Source of the DNA: Granulosicoccus antarcticus IMCC3135
Lineage (GTDB): Bacteria > Pseudomonadota > Gammaproteobacteria > Granulosicoccales > Granulosicoccaceae
NCBI RefSeq assembly: GCF_002215215.1
Contig: NZ_CP018632.1
Coordinates: 2,538,501-2,602,500 of the forward strand
Direction of reading: 5' to 3'
DNA length: 64,000 nt
In this document: one piece after another, positions 25,606 to 34,945 of the stretch
Layout of the letters: every line of letters starts with the position of its first letter
Position numbering within the stretch: the first letter of the stretch is position 1
Notes under the pieces: model-generated
Told to the model about the DNA's origin: nothing
Databases searched by the model: none
Seen by the model: the letters and a program-made list of their open reading frames with translations, nothing else
Translations under genes and position numbers: made by a program

Positions 25606-27561
25606 CTATTGCGCGTGAGGGTATCCAGCTGGCCATTGTGCTGGCGTTGGTCGGTGATTGGGGATGGCAGATCCTGGAATCTCATCAGCGAAAGGAATAC
25701 CCGTCATGTCATCATTGAATAGCACGTCGTCATAAGGTGTGGTTCTTTGATACACACGAATGTAATCGATCATGAACTCGCCAGGAAATGGCGTTGTCTC
25801 ATCCGGATCGCCAGCCCACCATCCGCCCATCGCGGTATTGGCAATGACATACATCGTCTGCTGTGAAACCTTGGGATCAACGACACGGTGTACTTCTATA
25901 CCGTCCACGTAATAGATGATTGTTCCCGGTTTCCATTCCACTCCGAAGGTGTGGAAGTCCTCGGAGTAGTCGACTCCCGGAGTCGGCTGTGATTTCGTTG
26001 AGCGTAGCTCGCCATTCTCATCGTAGTAATGATAGGTGTGGTAAACCACATCCTGATCATGACCAATGAATTCCATGATATCGATTTCCGGGTCATCACC
26101 GCCTTGGCCATAATAGGCGTTGAGCAACCAGAATGCTGGCCAATAGCCTCTGCCGAAAGTGACTTTGGCCCGTGTTTCCGCATAGCCGTAGATGAATTGC
26201 AATGCGTCATAGCTGGTAATTACGCCTGAGAGGTAGGGTTGGCCTTTCGCTTTTTCTGAAAGTTCGCTTGGCGTTTTTATGGAGTTGATGGTCAGGTGTT
26301 CACCATCGAATGTAAACGGATTGAATCCGAAATCCGGTTTGTTGTTGATGTCGACATAAAACTGTACTTCACCGTTGATGATGATTTGGTCTCCCCAGAG
26401 AAGTGCAGTATTCCATTTACTGGTATCCAGAGTACTGCCGGTGAATTCATCTGAGAATATCAGCTGGTAGTCGTTCAGGAGGTCTGCTTTCGCTGTGGCA
26501 CGTGATGAGTCGACTCGGCCAGCGGATCGTACTTTGACGGTCAGTCCGGTTGCGTTGTACCAGTAGATTTTCTTGGTCTCGTCGAACGACTGAATCTCAT
26601 AGTAGTAGTTCTGATCGTAGAGATCGGTTTCCACGTAGCTGTTTTCCCAGACTGTGGTGACATACTTTCCTTCGAGGTAGACGTTATAACCAAGTGCTCC
26701 AGGCTCTACCTCCCAACTGACCTGAATACTGTCGTCAACTATTTTTCCAATGAAGCCTGCCGTGGTGTGTGAAGAAAAGTTGTTCTCCGCCTCGGCTTTC
26801 GACTGCTCGGTTTCACCAGAATCAGCCGGATCGATGGCAACTATGCTGTCAGTGCTATCTTGTTCGGCAGTGTCGTCTGAGGATTCCTCAGCAACATCTG
26901 TTTCCGGAGCGCTGTCGTCCGTTGTTTCCGCATCCTGGGTATTGTCGTCCGTGGATGCCTCCGTGTCAGTGGCTGCGCTGTCGCTGTCATCTACATCGGT
27001 TTCCGCTAGGTCTGTATCGCCATTATCGGTTGGTGAACTCTGTGAATCCGCCACGCCCGTTTCAGGTGTTTCGGTTGACTCCGGAGAGTTGTCGGCTGTG
27101 TCGAGCTCAGCTTCGCTATCGGCTCCAGCGTCTGAGCCGGTGTTGCCATCTGTATCCGAATCACTGTTTGCCACCACTTCGTCCGGACTGTCATCCGGCT
27201 CACTTTCCTGTTCTTCATCAGGCTCGCTTGTCGGTTGTGGCACAGGCGTAAATGGATTAACCACGATCGGGGTCGGTTCGGGGGTTGCTGCAGCCACGTC
27301 GGGGATTTCCACGACAGTAGGGTTAGCCTGAGCAACGACAACACTTTGGGGCTGGCTCAAAGAATCGGAACCATCGTTAGTTTGGCTCGTAGGACTAGAG
27401 GGGGTAGCGCTTGAGGTTTGGGTGTCAGAATCTGCAGTTTCGCTACCTGAGAATGGCGATTCGCTACAGGCCGTCAGACTTCCCAGAATTGCAATGTGAA
27501 CGGCGAATACCGACGCACGACGCCACATCGGGGTCGTGTGTGTCTGTTTCGAATTGTTCAT
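25606..27561 (-). CDS. GH16 endo-glucanase-type lipoprotein with acidic linker and Fn3-like domain
   Basis: A 651-residue predicted surface lipoprotein: lipobox GSLTAC (Cys about 32), then about 220 residues of Asp/Glu/Ser/Thr-rich low-complexity linker. A beta-sandwich Fn3-like domain follows (about 268-352, IQVSWEVEPGALGYNVYLEG). A GH16 catalytic domain occupies about 365-625. The active site is DDPEIDIMEFIG near residue 490, the ExDxxE form with both catalytic glutamates, typical of laminarinase/agarase/licheninase members. FGVEWKPGTIIYYVDG and MIDYIRVYQ are also family landmarks. It probably cuts beta-1,3 or mixed-link glucans or algal galactans outside the cell; the substrate is not certain. 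Confidence 0.85.
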   Translation of the reverse strand: MNNSKQTHTTPMWRRASVFAVHIAILGSLTACSESPFSGSETADSDTQTSSATPSSPTSQTNDGSDSLSQPQSVVVAQANPTVVEIPDVAAATPEPTPIVVNPFTPVPQPTSEPDEEQESEPDDSPDEVVANSDSDTDGNTGSDAGADSEAELDTADNSPESTETPETGVADSQSSPTDNGDTDLAETDVDDSDSAATDTEASTDDNTQDAETTDDSAPETDVAEESSDDTAEQDSTDSIVAIDPADSGETEQSKAEAENNFSSHTTAGFIGKIVDDSIQVSWEVEPGALGYNVYLEGKYVTTVWENSYVETDLYDQNYYYEIQSFDETKKIYWYNATGLTVKVRSAGRVDSSRATAKADLLNDYQLIFSDEFTGSTLDTSKWNTALLWGDQIIINGEVQFYVDINNKPDFGFNPFTFDGEHLTINSIKTPSELSEKAKGQPYLSGVITSYDALQFIYGYAETRAKVTFGRGYWPAFWLLNAYYGQGGDDPEIDIMEFIGHDQDVVYHTYHYYDENGELRSTKSQPTPGVDYSEDFHTFGVEWKPGTIIYYVDGIEVHRVVDPKVSQQTMYVIANTAMGGWWAGDPDETTPFPGEFMIDYIRVYQRTTPYDDVLFNDDMTGIPFADEIPGSAIPNHRPTPAQWPAGYPHAQ

Positions 27562-27788
27562 AAGTTGTTACCAGAATGCCATCGCAGGCGTTGAAAGATG
27601 CACATCCTTTGCATGGTTCGCGAGATGAATCCGAATGTGCTGAGAGCTGAATAAAAAACCCTTGCTCATGTATCGGATAGGGGAACAGGTGCTTGATTCG
27701 GCAAAGCAATTATTGGACTTGGTTCCGTTTGCCTGACTGGCATGTTTACTGAATTGTGATGGGGTGTACTCGATTTCTGGAAATTTCC
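27562..27788. promoter_or_regulatory. Divergent intergenic region between the two GH16 loci
   Basis: 227 bp between the minus-strand GH16 gene and the plus-strand barrel/GH16 pair. Promoters for both directions are expected here. I see no clear operator or structured RNA. Confidence 0.25.
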
Positions 27789-28994
27789 ATGCGGCTCTAT
27801 TTAGTGAAATCCGCTGTTGCGCTCGTTTTGTATTCCTCGATGAGCATATCGGCTGCTGATGGCTCATCGAATGAGACAGTTGGCAGTAACGTTGTAACCA
27901 TTGGTGGTCAGCGATATGTACGGGCGAATGAGCAGGCCAGCGCAGCAGGCGGCGGCATCTCCAGTCGTATCATTCTGGATGGCAAACTGTACCTGTTGGA
28001 TGATGGCAAGCTGGACCCCGCCACGGTTTTCAGGGAAACCACTAACGGGTCTTTGGCTGCCTCTGCAAAAAACATCAAAGCCCCGGTAATTGCTTCTGAG
28101 GGGGCAAAGAAGGCAGCTTCGAGCGAGCAACAGTCCCGCTCACAGGCCTTTGATGAGCAAAGACGACGGGATGCCCGTGCTACATCTTTGCAGATTGCCG
28201 TGGAACGACAACGAGTGAGCCGCCTGCGAGCTGAATTGTATAAAGATCAACAAGTGATCGATGTCGAAGCACTCAACATTGAAAAAGCAAGGCTGGAACA
28301 GATGTCTGCCAGTAGGGCCATGGCAGCACTCAAGGCGGCCAATGAGCTGGATGTTGAAAATGCTCGTACCGAGCAGTCTGTATCAATCGTGCAAGTATTG
28401 CCAACTGAGACGACAGACACCGATCATTCACTGATACCCACTTTAAGTGCGGCCTCTCCGCTCACTGAAACTGCCCATCACAAGCCACTCGCCCCGATCG
28501 AAGGGGGGCAAAAATTCAGATACCTGGAAGTATTGCTGGTGAACTATGACGTCGGTGGCAATGGCGTATTGCTGGAGGCCAGTGGTTCTGGTGGGTCACG
28601 AGTCAACTTCTTTGGCAAGTTAGGTGTTACTGACGAGTATCAGGAAATACTGGTGGGTGGTGGTTATTATCTGAAACCTGCAAGAGTTGATCGACTGACC
28701 TTGGCTCTGTTAGCTGGTATCGAGTATGGAAGCTTTGAACTCGTCGATAAACAGTCACCCAGTGTCGCGATCGATTTCAGTGATTCAGGTTTCTATCTGG
28801 CGGCCATGTCGCGACTGATGCTCACCAGGCGATTCGAAATCAATGCCGGTGTCGGCTACAGCAGTTTTTTCGAAGGTGATGCCTTGTTATTCGGAGGTGC
28901 GAATTACCAGATCGGCCGGAAACTGGACCTGCTTACCCGGTTTGAACTTGGCGATAACGACTTGCTCGGTATCGGCTTGCGTTACTACTATTGA
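27789..28994 (+). CDS. Predicted outer-membrane beta-barrel protein with N-terminal coiled coil
   Basis: A 401-residue protein. A signal peptide (MRLYLVKSAVALVLYSSMSISAA) precedes a Gly-rich region, then a charged helix (about 105-200, RRRDARATSLQIAVERQRVSRLRAEL). From about residue 245 to the end there are alternating amphipathic strands ending in GIGLRYYY, a terminal aromatic as needed for BAM-dependent barrels. It may be an outer-membrane porin or anchor. The stop is 14 bp before the second GH16 gene, so the two are an operon. I chose the ATG at 27789, with a clear signal peptide; an in-frame ATG lies at 27759. Confidence 0.6.
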   Translation: MRLYLVKSAVALVLYSSMSISAADGSSNETVGSNVVTIGGQRYVRANEQASAAGGGISSRIILDGKLYLLDDGKLDPATVFRETTNGSLAASAKNIKAPVIASEGAKKAASSEQQSRSQAFDEQRRRDARATSLQIAVERQRVSRLRAELYKDQQVIDVEALNIEKARLEQMSASRAMAALKAANELDVENARTEQSVSIVQVLPTETTDTDHSLIPTLSAASPLTETAHHKPLAPIEGGQKFRYLEVLLVNYDVGGNGVLLEASGSGGSRVNFFGKLGVTDEYQEILVGGGYYLKPARVDRLTLALLAGIEYGSFELVDKQSPSVAIDFSDSGFYLAAMSRLMLTRRFEINAGVGYSSFFEGDALLFGGANYQIGRKLDLLTRFELGDNDLLGIGLRYYY

Positions 28995-29008
28995 TAAAGG
29001 AATCAGAG

Positions 29009-29956
29009 ATGAACAAGCATCAAACGGCTTTATCAACATCAGCGGCTATCTGTCTGGTAGCACTGTTGCTATCAGGTTGTGGGGAGAGTGACCTTCTGAG
29101 TCTGCAGGAGCAGGAGCTGGAGGCGGCACGGTTGGAATCCGGTGAGCTAGCCGCTGATCCTGCAAATCCTGATGTGGAAAATGGTAGTCAGGAAGATGTG
29201 AGTAATCCTCACATGGAGCTGAGTGACTATGAACTGGTTTTTGCGGACGATTTTCGTGATGACTCACTGGATCCGAGCAAGTGGAATACGACCTTGAGCT
29301 GGGGGCCGGATTTGCTCATCCATGATCAGTTGCAGTATTACGTTGATAGTCAGACGAATCCGGGTTTTGGCTACGATCCATTTTCCTTCGACGGTGAGCA
29401 GTTAAGCATTCTGGCCAGTGAAACACCTGAGAGTCTGCGAGCAAGTGCTAACGAGCAGCCGTGGTTATCAGGAGTATTGACTACTGCTGGCAAGTTCGAC
29501 TTCCAGTATGGTTATGTGGAAGCGCGTATGCAGGTTCCGCAGGGGCAGGGAGTCTGGCCTGCTTTCTGGATGCTGGGGTCAGACTACACTGACGTAAAGC
29601 CGGAGCTCTATGTGATGGAGTTCGATGGTTCCAGGGCTGAGAGTATCTTCCTCAACTACCGTTACGAAGACGAGAGCGGCCAGATCAACGACACCCTCAG
29701 ATGGGAGGAGTCATTTGTAGCAGCAGCGACCGGTTTTCATCAGTATGGCGTTGCCTGGAGTCCCGGGGAGCTGCTGTTCTATATAGACAGGCAACCGCGT
29801 TACCGGATTATTGGTGAGAGGGTTGCCAGTCAGGATATGTATCTGATTCTGAATCTGGCAATGGGCGGTGTCTGGCCGGGGCCAGTGGGCCAGACTACGG
29901 GTTCACCAGTGGCGCTGGTGATCGATTATGTCAGGGCCTATCAACTGAAAGAGTAG
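29009..29956 (+). CDS. GH16-family lipoprotein with altered active-site motif
   Basis: A 315-residue lipoprotein (lipobox LLLSGC, Cys about 24). The GH16 domain spans about residues 65-312: DYELVFADDFRDDSLDPSKWNT, WPAFWMLGSDY, MYLILNLAMGGVWPG, VIDYVRAY. The active site reads PELYVMEFDG (Glu199 ... Glu204). Both catalytic Glu are present, but the conserved middle Asp of ExDxxE is Tyr. Activity may therefore be altered or lost, and a carbohydrate-binding role is possible. ATG 29009 was chosen over an upstream TTG because of the signal peptide and GGAATCAGAG spacing. It shares an operon with the barrel gene. Confidence 0.82.
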   Translation: MNKHQTALSTSAAICLVALLLSGCGESDLLSLQEQELEAARLESGELAADPANPDVENGSQEDVSNPHMELSDYELVFADDFRDDSLDPSKWNTTLSWGPDLLIHDQLQYYVDSQTNPGFGYDPFSFDGEQLSILASETPESLRASANEQPWLSGVLTTAGKFDFQYGYVEARMQVPQGQGVWPAFWMLGSDYTDVKPELYVMEFDGSRAESIFLNYRYEDESGQINDTLRWEESFVAAATGFHQYGVAWSPGELLFYIDRQPRYRIIGERVASQDMYLILNLAMGGVWPGPVGQTTGSPVALVIDYVRAYQLKE

Positions 29957-29967
29957 GGCGCTCGCTC

Positions 29968-30348
29968 TCATCCCAGTTCCAGCACGACAAAGGCGGCAAC
30001 GGTGTCGCCTTCGTCGCTCAGGCTAACCCAGAAACCTGTAATGCCCCTCTGTTCGCAGAGCTGCTGCGCGGTGCCGCTCACTCGCAGCAGGGGTTTGCCC
30101 AACTTGTCGTGTTGCACATAGAAATCTTTGAGCAATACACCCTCTCGCTCTCCAGTGCCCAGTGCCTTGACAGCCGCCTCCTTGACAGCGAAGCGCTTGG
30201 CAAGGAAACGTTCCGGTGCTGCATGTTTCAGATACTGCGGTATTTCTGATTCGTGAAGAAAGCGACGGGCAAAACGTAGTCCAAAGCGTCGATGCACTCT
30301 GGCAATGCGACTGACGGTTGCCAGATCTACACCAATACCAGCGATCAT
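29968..30348 (-). CDS. acpS: Holo-[acyl-carrier-protein] synthase
   Basis: A 126-residue cytoplasmic 4'-phosphopantetheinyl transferase, normal length for AcpS. The N-terminus is MIAGIGVDLATVSRIARV (Mg-binding Asp). The second signature is ERFLAKRFAVKEAAVKALG (Glu/Lys). It transfers phosphopantetheine from CoA to acyl carrier protein for fatty acid synthesis. The start at 30348 was chosen because everything upstream in frame shadows pdxJ. It follows pdxJ by 26 bp, the classic pdxJ-acpS order in gammaproteobacteria. Confidence 0.93.
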   Translation of the reverse strand: MIAGIGVDLATVSRIARVHRRFGLRFARRFLHESEIPQYLKHAAPERFLAKRFAVKEAAVKALGTGEREGVLLKDFYVQHDKLGKPLLRVSGTAQQLCEQRGITGFWVSLSDEGDTVAAFVVLELG

Positions 30349-30374
30349 GTGAAGTGTCTCTTGTGGCGCATGTT

Positions 30375-31112
30375 TTAGCGATGACGGGCTTCCACCATCA
30401 AGCGTTTCATCTTGCTGACTGCTGTTGGCAAGCCCCAATATAAGGCGCGTGCGATCAGGCTATGGCCAATAGTCAATTCGCTGATGGATTCGATTTCGGC
30501 GATCGCTTGCACATTGTCATAATGCAGACCATGACCGGCATTGACAGTCAGTCCCAGGCTGAAGGCGTAGTCGCAGCACGAGACAATACGTGCCAGTTCT
30601 GCCGTTCGTTCTGCTGCGCTGACAGCCATTGAGTACCGACCCGTATGCAGTTCAACTACCGGAGCACCAACTCGGGCTGCCGCTTCAATCTGTGCCTCTT
30701 CCGGGTTGATGAACAGGGCTGTCTGTATGCCAGCCTGCTGCAGGCTGCCTACGTATTCAGTCATGAATGAGAGATTGCCGACTATATCCAAGCCTCCCTC
30801 AGTACCGAGTTCTTCTCGGTTTTCAGGCACCAGAGAGACATCTCTGGGCATGACTCTCAAAGCGATTTCACGCATTTCGTCTGTTGCTTCAACCTGCAGA
30901 ATCAACTTGGTCTGGCAGCTCTGTGCAAATCGTTCAACATCGTGATCCTGAATATGATGGCGATTTCTGCGCAGTTGCATGGCGATTCCGTCAGCGCCTG
31001 CCAGTTCTGCCTGCAACGCAGCATGTACCGGGTCAGGCCAGGTGGACTGGCGTGATTGCCGGACGGTAGCTACGTGATTCACATTGACGCATAGATGGAT
31101 CGGTTGCTTCAC
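30375..31112 (-). CDS. pdxJ: Pyridoxine 5'-phosphate synthase
   Basis: A 245-residue TIM barrel. The N-terminus LCVNVNHVATVRQSR is the PdxJ signature. GADGIAMQLRRNRHHIQDHD carries the usual GADGIT.HLREDRRHI motif, with MQ in place of TH. VELHTGRYS and LTVNAGHGLHYDN are also conserved. It condenses 1-deoxyxylulose 5-phosphate with 3-amino-2-oxopropyl phosphate to make vitamin B6. It is upstream of and co-transcribed with acpS. Confidence 0.94.
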   Translation of the reverse strand: MKQPIHLCVNVNHVATVRQSRQSTWPDPVHAALQAELAGADGIAMQLRRNRHHIQDHDVERFAQSCQTKLILQVEATDEMREIALRVMPRDVSLVPENREELGTEGGLDIVGNLSFMTEYVGSLQQAGIQTALFINPEEAQIEAAARVGAPVVELHTGRYSMAVSAAERTAELARIVSCCDYAFSLGLTVNAGHGLHYDNVQAIAEIESISELTIGHSLIARALYWGLPTAVSKMKRLMVEARHR

Positions 31113-31167
31113 GGGTAATGCTCCAAGGCGGTGTGAGACGAGCAGTCTAGCGTACTCTTGATCCGGA

Positions 31168-31674
31168 TCAGCTGATCAGGTCATTGAGCCAGGCTCTGGG
31201 AGTGCGCCGGACAGGTGGTTCGGCTGCGAAGGCTAACTGCTGATGTAGGTAGCTGAACTGTCGAGCGGTGAGCTGGTCCTGCCAGATGGCAACTCGGTGC
31301 AGGCATGAGTCCTCGGACTGGATGACGGCAATGATGAGCCATGCACTGCGATAACCTGCCTGGACAAGCACGCCTGAGTGGCTGCTTGCAGAGTGAGTGT
31401 GTCGCATGATCCAGCCTTCGCTGAAGTGAGACAGTTGCAGCTTGCCCTTGCGGTAGTTTACGGCCAGCTGGCCGAGTAGCAATATGAGCAGCAGGGCCGC
31501 CAACAGCAGGCAGACCCAGAGTTCGAACGGCAGACAGAGCAGGGCAAGAACTGCGCTAGCACCTATGATCAGAAACAGGCAGTTTCCTATCCGCCCGTGA
31601 CTACGTTCGGCTTGCCAGAGTAAAGGACATCTTGTCGAGAATGATCTGATAGCGGGCCTCCTTGGCCTTGCCAC
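31168..31674 (-). CDS. ygfX: YgfX/CptA-like small membrane protein
   Basis: A protein with two adjacent hydrophobic segments (CLFLIIGASAVLALLCLPF and VCLLLAALLLILLLGQLAV) followed by a soluble C-terminal half (RKGKLQLSHFSEG ... IWQDQLTARQFSYLHQQL). Layout and position directly after sdhE match YgfX. The recognisable homology begins at LWQAERSH, yet no ATG, GTG or TTG lies between there and the sdhE overlap. The nearest in-frame start is a GTG at 31674, inside sdhE, with an ATG further up at 31737. The start is therefore unresolved. E. coli YgfX has been described as a toxin-like cytoskeleton inhibitor, but its role with SdhE is unclear. Confidence 0.6.
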   Translation of the reverse strand: MARPRRPAIRSFSTRCPLLWQAERSHGRIGNCLFLIIGASAVLALLCLPFELWVCLLLAALLLILLLGQLAVNYRKGKLQLSHFSEGWIMRHTHSASSHSGVLVQAGYRSAWLIIAVIQSEDSCLHRVAIWQDQLTARQFSYLHQQLAFAAEPPVRRTPRAWLNDLIS

Positions 31675-31861
31675 TGATAAGCTTGAACAAATCGGGATCC
31701 TGCAAGTCCTGCAGTTCCTCAAACAGCGCCTGCTCATCGGCAGACGCTGCTACGTAATGATCATCCAGATAGGCACGCATGGCCTGATCCAGCTCGCGCA
31801 TACCGCGCCGGCAACGCCAGCGCAGTTTGGAGAGCTTTTCTGCCTCGACGTTCATGAACAA
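31601..31861 (-). CDS. sdhE: Succinate dehydrogenase flavinylation factor
   Basis: An 86-residue cytoplasmic protein with the diagnostic RRGMRELD motif (about residues 18-25), the surface that binds SdhA. It helps attach FAD covalently to SdhA. It lies 61 bp downstream of sdhB on the same strand and overlaps the ygfX reading frame at its 3' end. Start ATG 31861. Confidence 0.92.
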   Translation of the reverse strand: MFMNVEAEKLSKLRWRCRRGMRELDQAMRAYLDDHYVAASADEQALFEELQDLQDPDLFKLISGKAKEARYQIILDKMSFTLASRT

Positions 31862-31922
31862 TGCTCAGGATTCATATTGCTATGGCCATGGGTAAGGGGG
31901 CGTGTCTGGATGCAATCAACAA

Positions 31923-32708
31923 CTACAGGCGACGCTTGACCAACATCTTCTTGGTCTCGGCGATAGCCTTGGCAGGGTTCAGGCCTTTTGGGCAAACCTG
32001 CGCGCAGTTCATGATGGTATGGCAGCGATAGAGCTTGAACGGATCTTCCAGATCATCCAGGCGCTCGCCTGTTGCATCATCTCGACTATCAACCAGCCAG
32101 CGGTAGGATGCCAGCAGAGCTGCAGGGCCCAGATAACGTTCCGGGTTCCACCAATAACTAGGGCAACTGGTAGAGCAGCAGGCACACAGAATACATTCGT
32201 AGGCACCGTCGATCATTTCGCGATCTTCAGGTGATTGCAGACGCTCTCGGTCAGGTGGCGCAGGTGTATCTGATTTGAGCCACGGTTCGATCGAGGCGTA
32301 CTGTGCGTAGAAGTTAGTCAGATCTGATACCAGATCCTTGATGATAGGCTGGTGCGGCAATGGGTAGATAGTGATATCACCCTGGATATCCGCGATTGCC
32401 GTGGTGCAGGCAAGGCCGTTAGTGCCATCGATATTCATGGCACAGGAACCACAGATGCCTTCCCGGCAGGAGCGCCGGAAAGTCAGAGTGGAGTCCAGTT
32501 CACTCTTGATCTTGATGATGGCGTCGAGCACCATCGGACCGCATGAGTCCATGTCGACATCAAATGAATCGACACGTGGGTTTTCACCACTGTCTGGGTC
32601 GTAGCGATATACCTTGAAGCGTCGAGTGTTGGTGACACCGGCAGGTGCAGCGAACTGCTTGCCGTTCATCTTGACGATCGAGTTGGTCGGTAGCTTGAAT
32701 TCTGCCAT
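31923..32708 (-). CDS. sdhB: Succinate dehydrogenase iron-sulfur subunit
   Basis: 261 residues. The N-terminal [2Fe-2S] ferredoxin domain has CREGICGSC and a distal Cys in GLACTTAI. C-terminal clusters are ligated by [12 protein letters not shown] and [17 protein letters not shown]. It carries electrons from SdhA FAD to quinone in the membrane-bound complex II of the TCA cycle. It is fourth structural gene of the operon (C-D-A-B). The N-terminus [16 protein letters not shown] is longer than in E. coli and resembles the mitochondrial-type enzyme. Confidence 0.95.
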   Translation of the reverse strand: MAEFKLPTNSIVKMNGKQFAAPAGVTNTRRFKVYRYDPDSGENPRVDSFDVDMDSCGPMVLDAIIKIKSELDSTLTFRRSCREGICGSCAMNIDGTNGLACTTAIADIQGDITIYPLPHQPIIKDLVSDLTNFYAQYASIEPWLKSDTPAPPDRERLQSPEDREMIDGAYECILCACCSTSCPSYWWNPERYLGPAALLASYRWLVDSRDDATGERLDDLEDPFKLYRCHTIMNCAQVCPKGLNPAKAIAETKKMLVKRRL

Positions 32709-32747
32709 GGGAAATTTCCGTAGTGTTCTGGATGGACGCTCTGCGGA

Positions 32748-34538
32748 TCAATACACGCGTGGCTTGGGCGGTACGACTTCGCACTCGTCCGACAGTGTGT
32801 ACATATGAACCGGGCGGTAATCGATGGTGACGTTGGCACGTTCGTCAGTCCATGCCAGTGTGTGCTTCATCCATTCTTCGTCGTTGCGATCCGGGTAATC
32901 ATCACGAGCCTGAGCTCCACGACTCTCCGGACGGTTGTGTGCGCCATGGATGATGGTCTGGGCCTGCATCAACAGATTTTCCAGCTCCAGCGTCTCGACC
33001 AGGTCGGTGTTCCAGATCAGGTTCTTGTCATCGACCCTTACATCGTCGAATGAATCAACGATGACGCGCATCTTGTCGATGCCTTCTGCAAGGCTGTCCC
33101 CAGTACGGAATACCGCGGCATGCTTTTGCATGGTGCGTTGCATGTTGTCACGGATATCAGCAGTACCCGTGCTACCTTTATTGAAGCGAATACCGTCAAG
33201 ATGACCGAGGATCGGATCCATGGCATTGTCTTTCAAAGGCTTGTGCGGAGCACCGGGCTTGACCAGCTCTGCGGCACGAATGGCAGCAGCACGCCCAAAG
33301 ACGACGATGTCGAGCAGGGAGTTACTGCCCAGGCGATTGGCGCCGTGAACCGACACACAAGCAGCTTCACCGATGGCCATCAGACCAGGAACGATCGAGT
33401 CAGGATCACCATCTTTCAAGGTGACGACTTCACCGTGATAGTTGGTTGGAATACCGCCCATGTTGTAGTGAACGGTAGGTATGACCGGAATCGGGTTTTT
33501 TGTGACATCGACATCAGCAAAGATTCGGGCTGATTCTGAAATGCCCGGCAAACGCTTTTCAATGACTTCACTGCCCAGATGCTGCAGGTTCAGGAAGATA
33601 TGATCGTTGTCCGGACCTACCCCACGACCCGCATTGATTTCCATGGTCATGGAACGACTGACGACATCTCGTGAAGCCAGATCCTTTGCGTTGGGTGCAT
33701 AACGCTCCATGAAACGTTCGCCTTCGCTGTTGGTCAGGTAGCCACCTTCACCACGTACGCCTTCAGTGATCAGTACGCCTGCACCGTAGATGCCGGTGGG
33801 GTGGAACTGGACGAATTCCATGTCTTGCAGTGGCAAGCCCGCACGCAGAGCCATGGCATTGCCATCACCGGTACACGTATGAGCCGAGGTAGCAGAGAAG
33901 AAGGTACGACCGCAACCACCGGTAGCCAGAACAACCTGGTGAGCGCGGAAACGATGCAGTTCGCCAGTGGCCAGATCCAGAGAGACGACACCACGGCAGA
34001 CACCGTCATCCATGATGAGGTCGGTGGCAAAATGCTCGATGTAGAACTCGGCGCCGTGTTTCAGAGACTGCTGATACAGGGTGTGCAGAATCGCATGGCC
34101 GGTTCGGTCAGCCGCTGCACAGGTGCGTTGCGCGGGGGGGCCTTCGCCAAATTTGGTGGTCATGCCGCCAAAGGGGCGTTGATAGATCTTGCCTTCTTCG
34201 GTTCGAGAGAAAGGCACACCGAAATGCTCCAGTTCGACGACAGCAGGGACTGCCTCGCGACACATGTACTCGATAGCATCCTGGTCGCCCAACCAGTCAG
34301 AGCCCTTGATGGTGTCGTACATATGCCACGTCCAGTGGTCTTCGCCCATGTTACCCAGTGAGGCACTCATGCCGCCTTGAGCGGCAACAGTGTGCGAGCG
34401 GGTCGGGAATACCTTGGTGACACAGGCTGTGGAAAGGCCTTGAGCAGCCATGCCCAGTGTGGCTCGGAGGCCTGCGCCGCCAGCACCCACGACAATAACG
34501 TCGTAGGTATGATCGATGATTTTGTATGCGTTGGTCAT
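32748..34538 (-). CDS. sdhA: Succinate dehydrogenase flavoprotein subunit
   Basis: 596 residues. The FAD-binding Rossmann motif is [30 protein letters not shown] contains the His that binds FAD covalently. [15 protein letters not shown] and [13 protein letters not shown] carry substrate and catalytic residues. The C-terminus ends with [10 protein letters not shown], typical of SdhA. It oxidises succinate to fumarate. Confidence 0.96.
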   Translation of the reverse strand: MTNAYKIIDHTYDVIVVGAGGAGLRATLGMAAQGLSTACVTKVFPTRSHTVAAQGGMSASLGNMGEDHWTWHMYDTIKGSDWLGDQDAIEYMCREAVPAVVELEHFGVPFSRTEEGKIYQRPFGGMTTKFGEGPPAQRTCAAADRTGHAILHTLYQQSLKHGAEFYIEHFATDLIMDDGVCRGVVSLDLATGELHRFRAHQVVLATGGCGRTFFSATSAHTCTGDGNAMALRAGLPLQDMEFVQFHPTGIYGAGVLITEGVRGEGGYLTNSEGERFMERYAPNAKDLASRDVVSRSMTMEINAGRGVGPDNDHIFLNLQHLGSEVIEKRLPGISESARIFADVDVTKNPIPVIPTVHYNMGGIPTNYHGEVVTLKDGDPDSIVPGLMAIGEAACVSVHGANRLGSNSLLDIVVFGRAAAIRAAELVKPGAPHKPLKDNAMDPILGHLDGIRFNKGSTGTADIRDNMQRTMQKHAAVFRTGDSLAEGIDKMRVIVDSFDDVRVDDKNLIWNTDLVETLELENLLMQAQTIIHGAHNRPESRGAQARDDYPDRNDEEWMKHTLAWTDERANVTIDYRPVHMYTLSDECEVVPPKPRVY

Positions 34539-34561
34539 AGTTGCTTGTCAGTGAATACCAG

Positions 34562-34945
34562 TCAAGAGGCCAATGCGATACGCAGGACCGAGAAGACACC
34601 GGTAACCCCAAGGGCTGCCGCTGCGAAGTTCACACCGATAATGGCGACGGTGCGTGGCCCATGCGAGCCGATGTAGTCTTCAATAACGACTTGAAGACCC
34701 AGGCGAGCGTGATAAAAGCCTGCAATCATGAACAAAATCATGACAATGCTGTTGAACGGTTGTGAGAGCCATTCGCGGATGGCGATGTAATCCATGCTGG
34801 ACAGAGCTGCCACTGAAAAACCCAGCCACAGTACCAATGGAATCAGTGCAATGCCCGTCAGGCGTTGCATCCAGAAATGACCGGTTCCTTCTTTGGCTGA
34901 TCCCAGACCCTTGACGCGGGATAACGGAGTTCTGAAGTTGCTCAT
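34562..34945 (-). CDS. sdhD: Succinate dehydrogenase membrane anchor subunit D
   Basis: A 127-residue integral membrane subunit with three hydrophobic helices. Conserved segments are FWMQRLTGIALIPLVLW and FYHARLGLQVVIEDY, the latter including the quinone/heme-region His and Asp-Tyr. The start at 34945 overlaps the sdhC stop by 4 nt; codons further upstream shadow sdhC. Confidence 0.92.
   Translation of the reverse strand: MSNFRTPLSRVKGLGSAKEGTGHFWMQRLTGIALIPLVLWLGFSVAALSSMDYIAIREWLSQPFNSIVMILFMIAGFYHARLGLQVVIEDYIGSHGPRTVAIIGVNFAAAALGVTGVFSVLRIALAS

Noticed and set aside
31150-31170. GATCAGCTGATC palindrome at the ygfX end as a terminator
   Set aside because: Self-complementary without a loop and without a T-run; part of it is coding.
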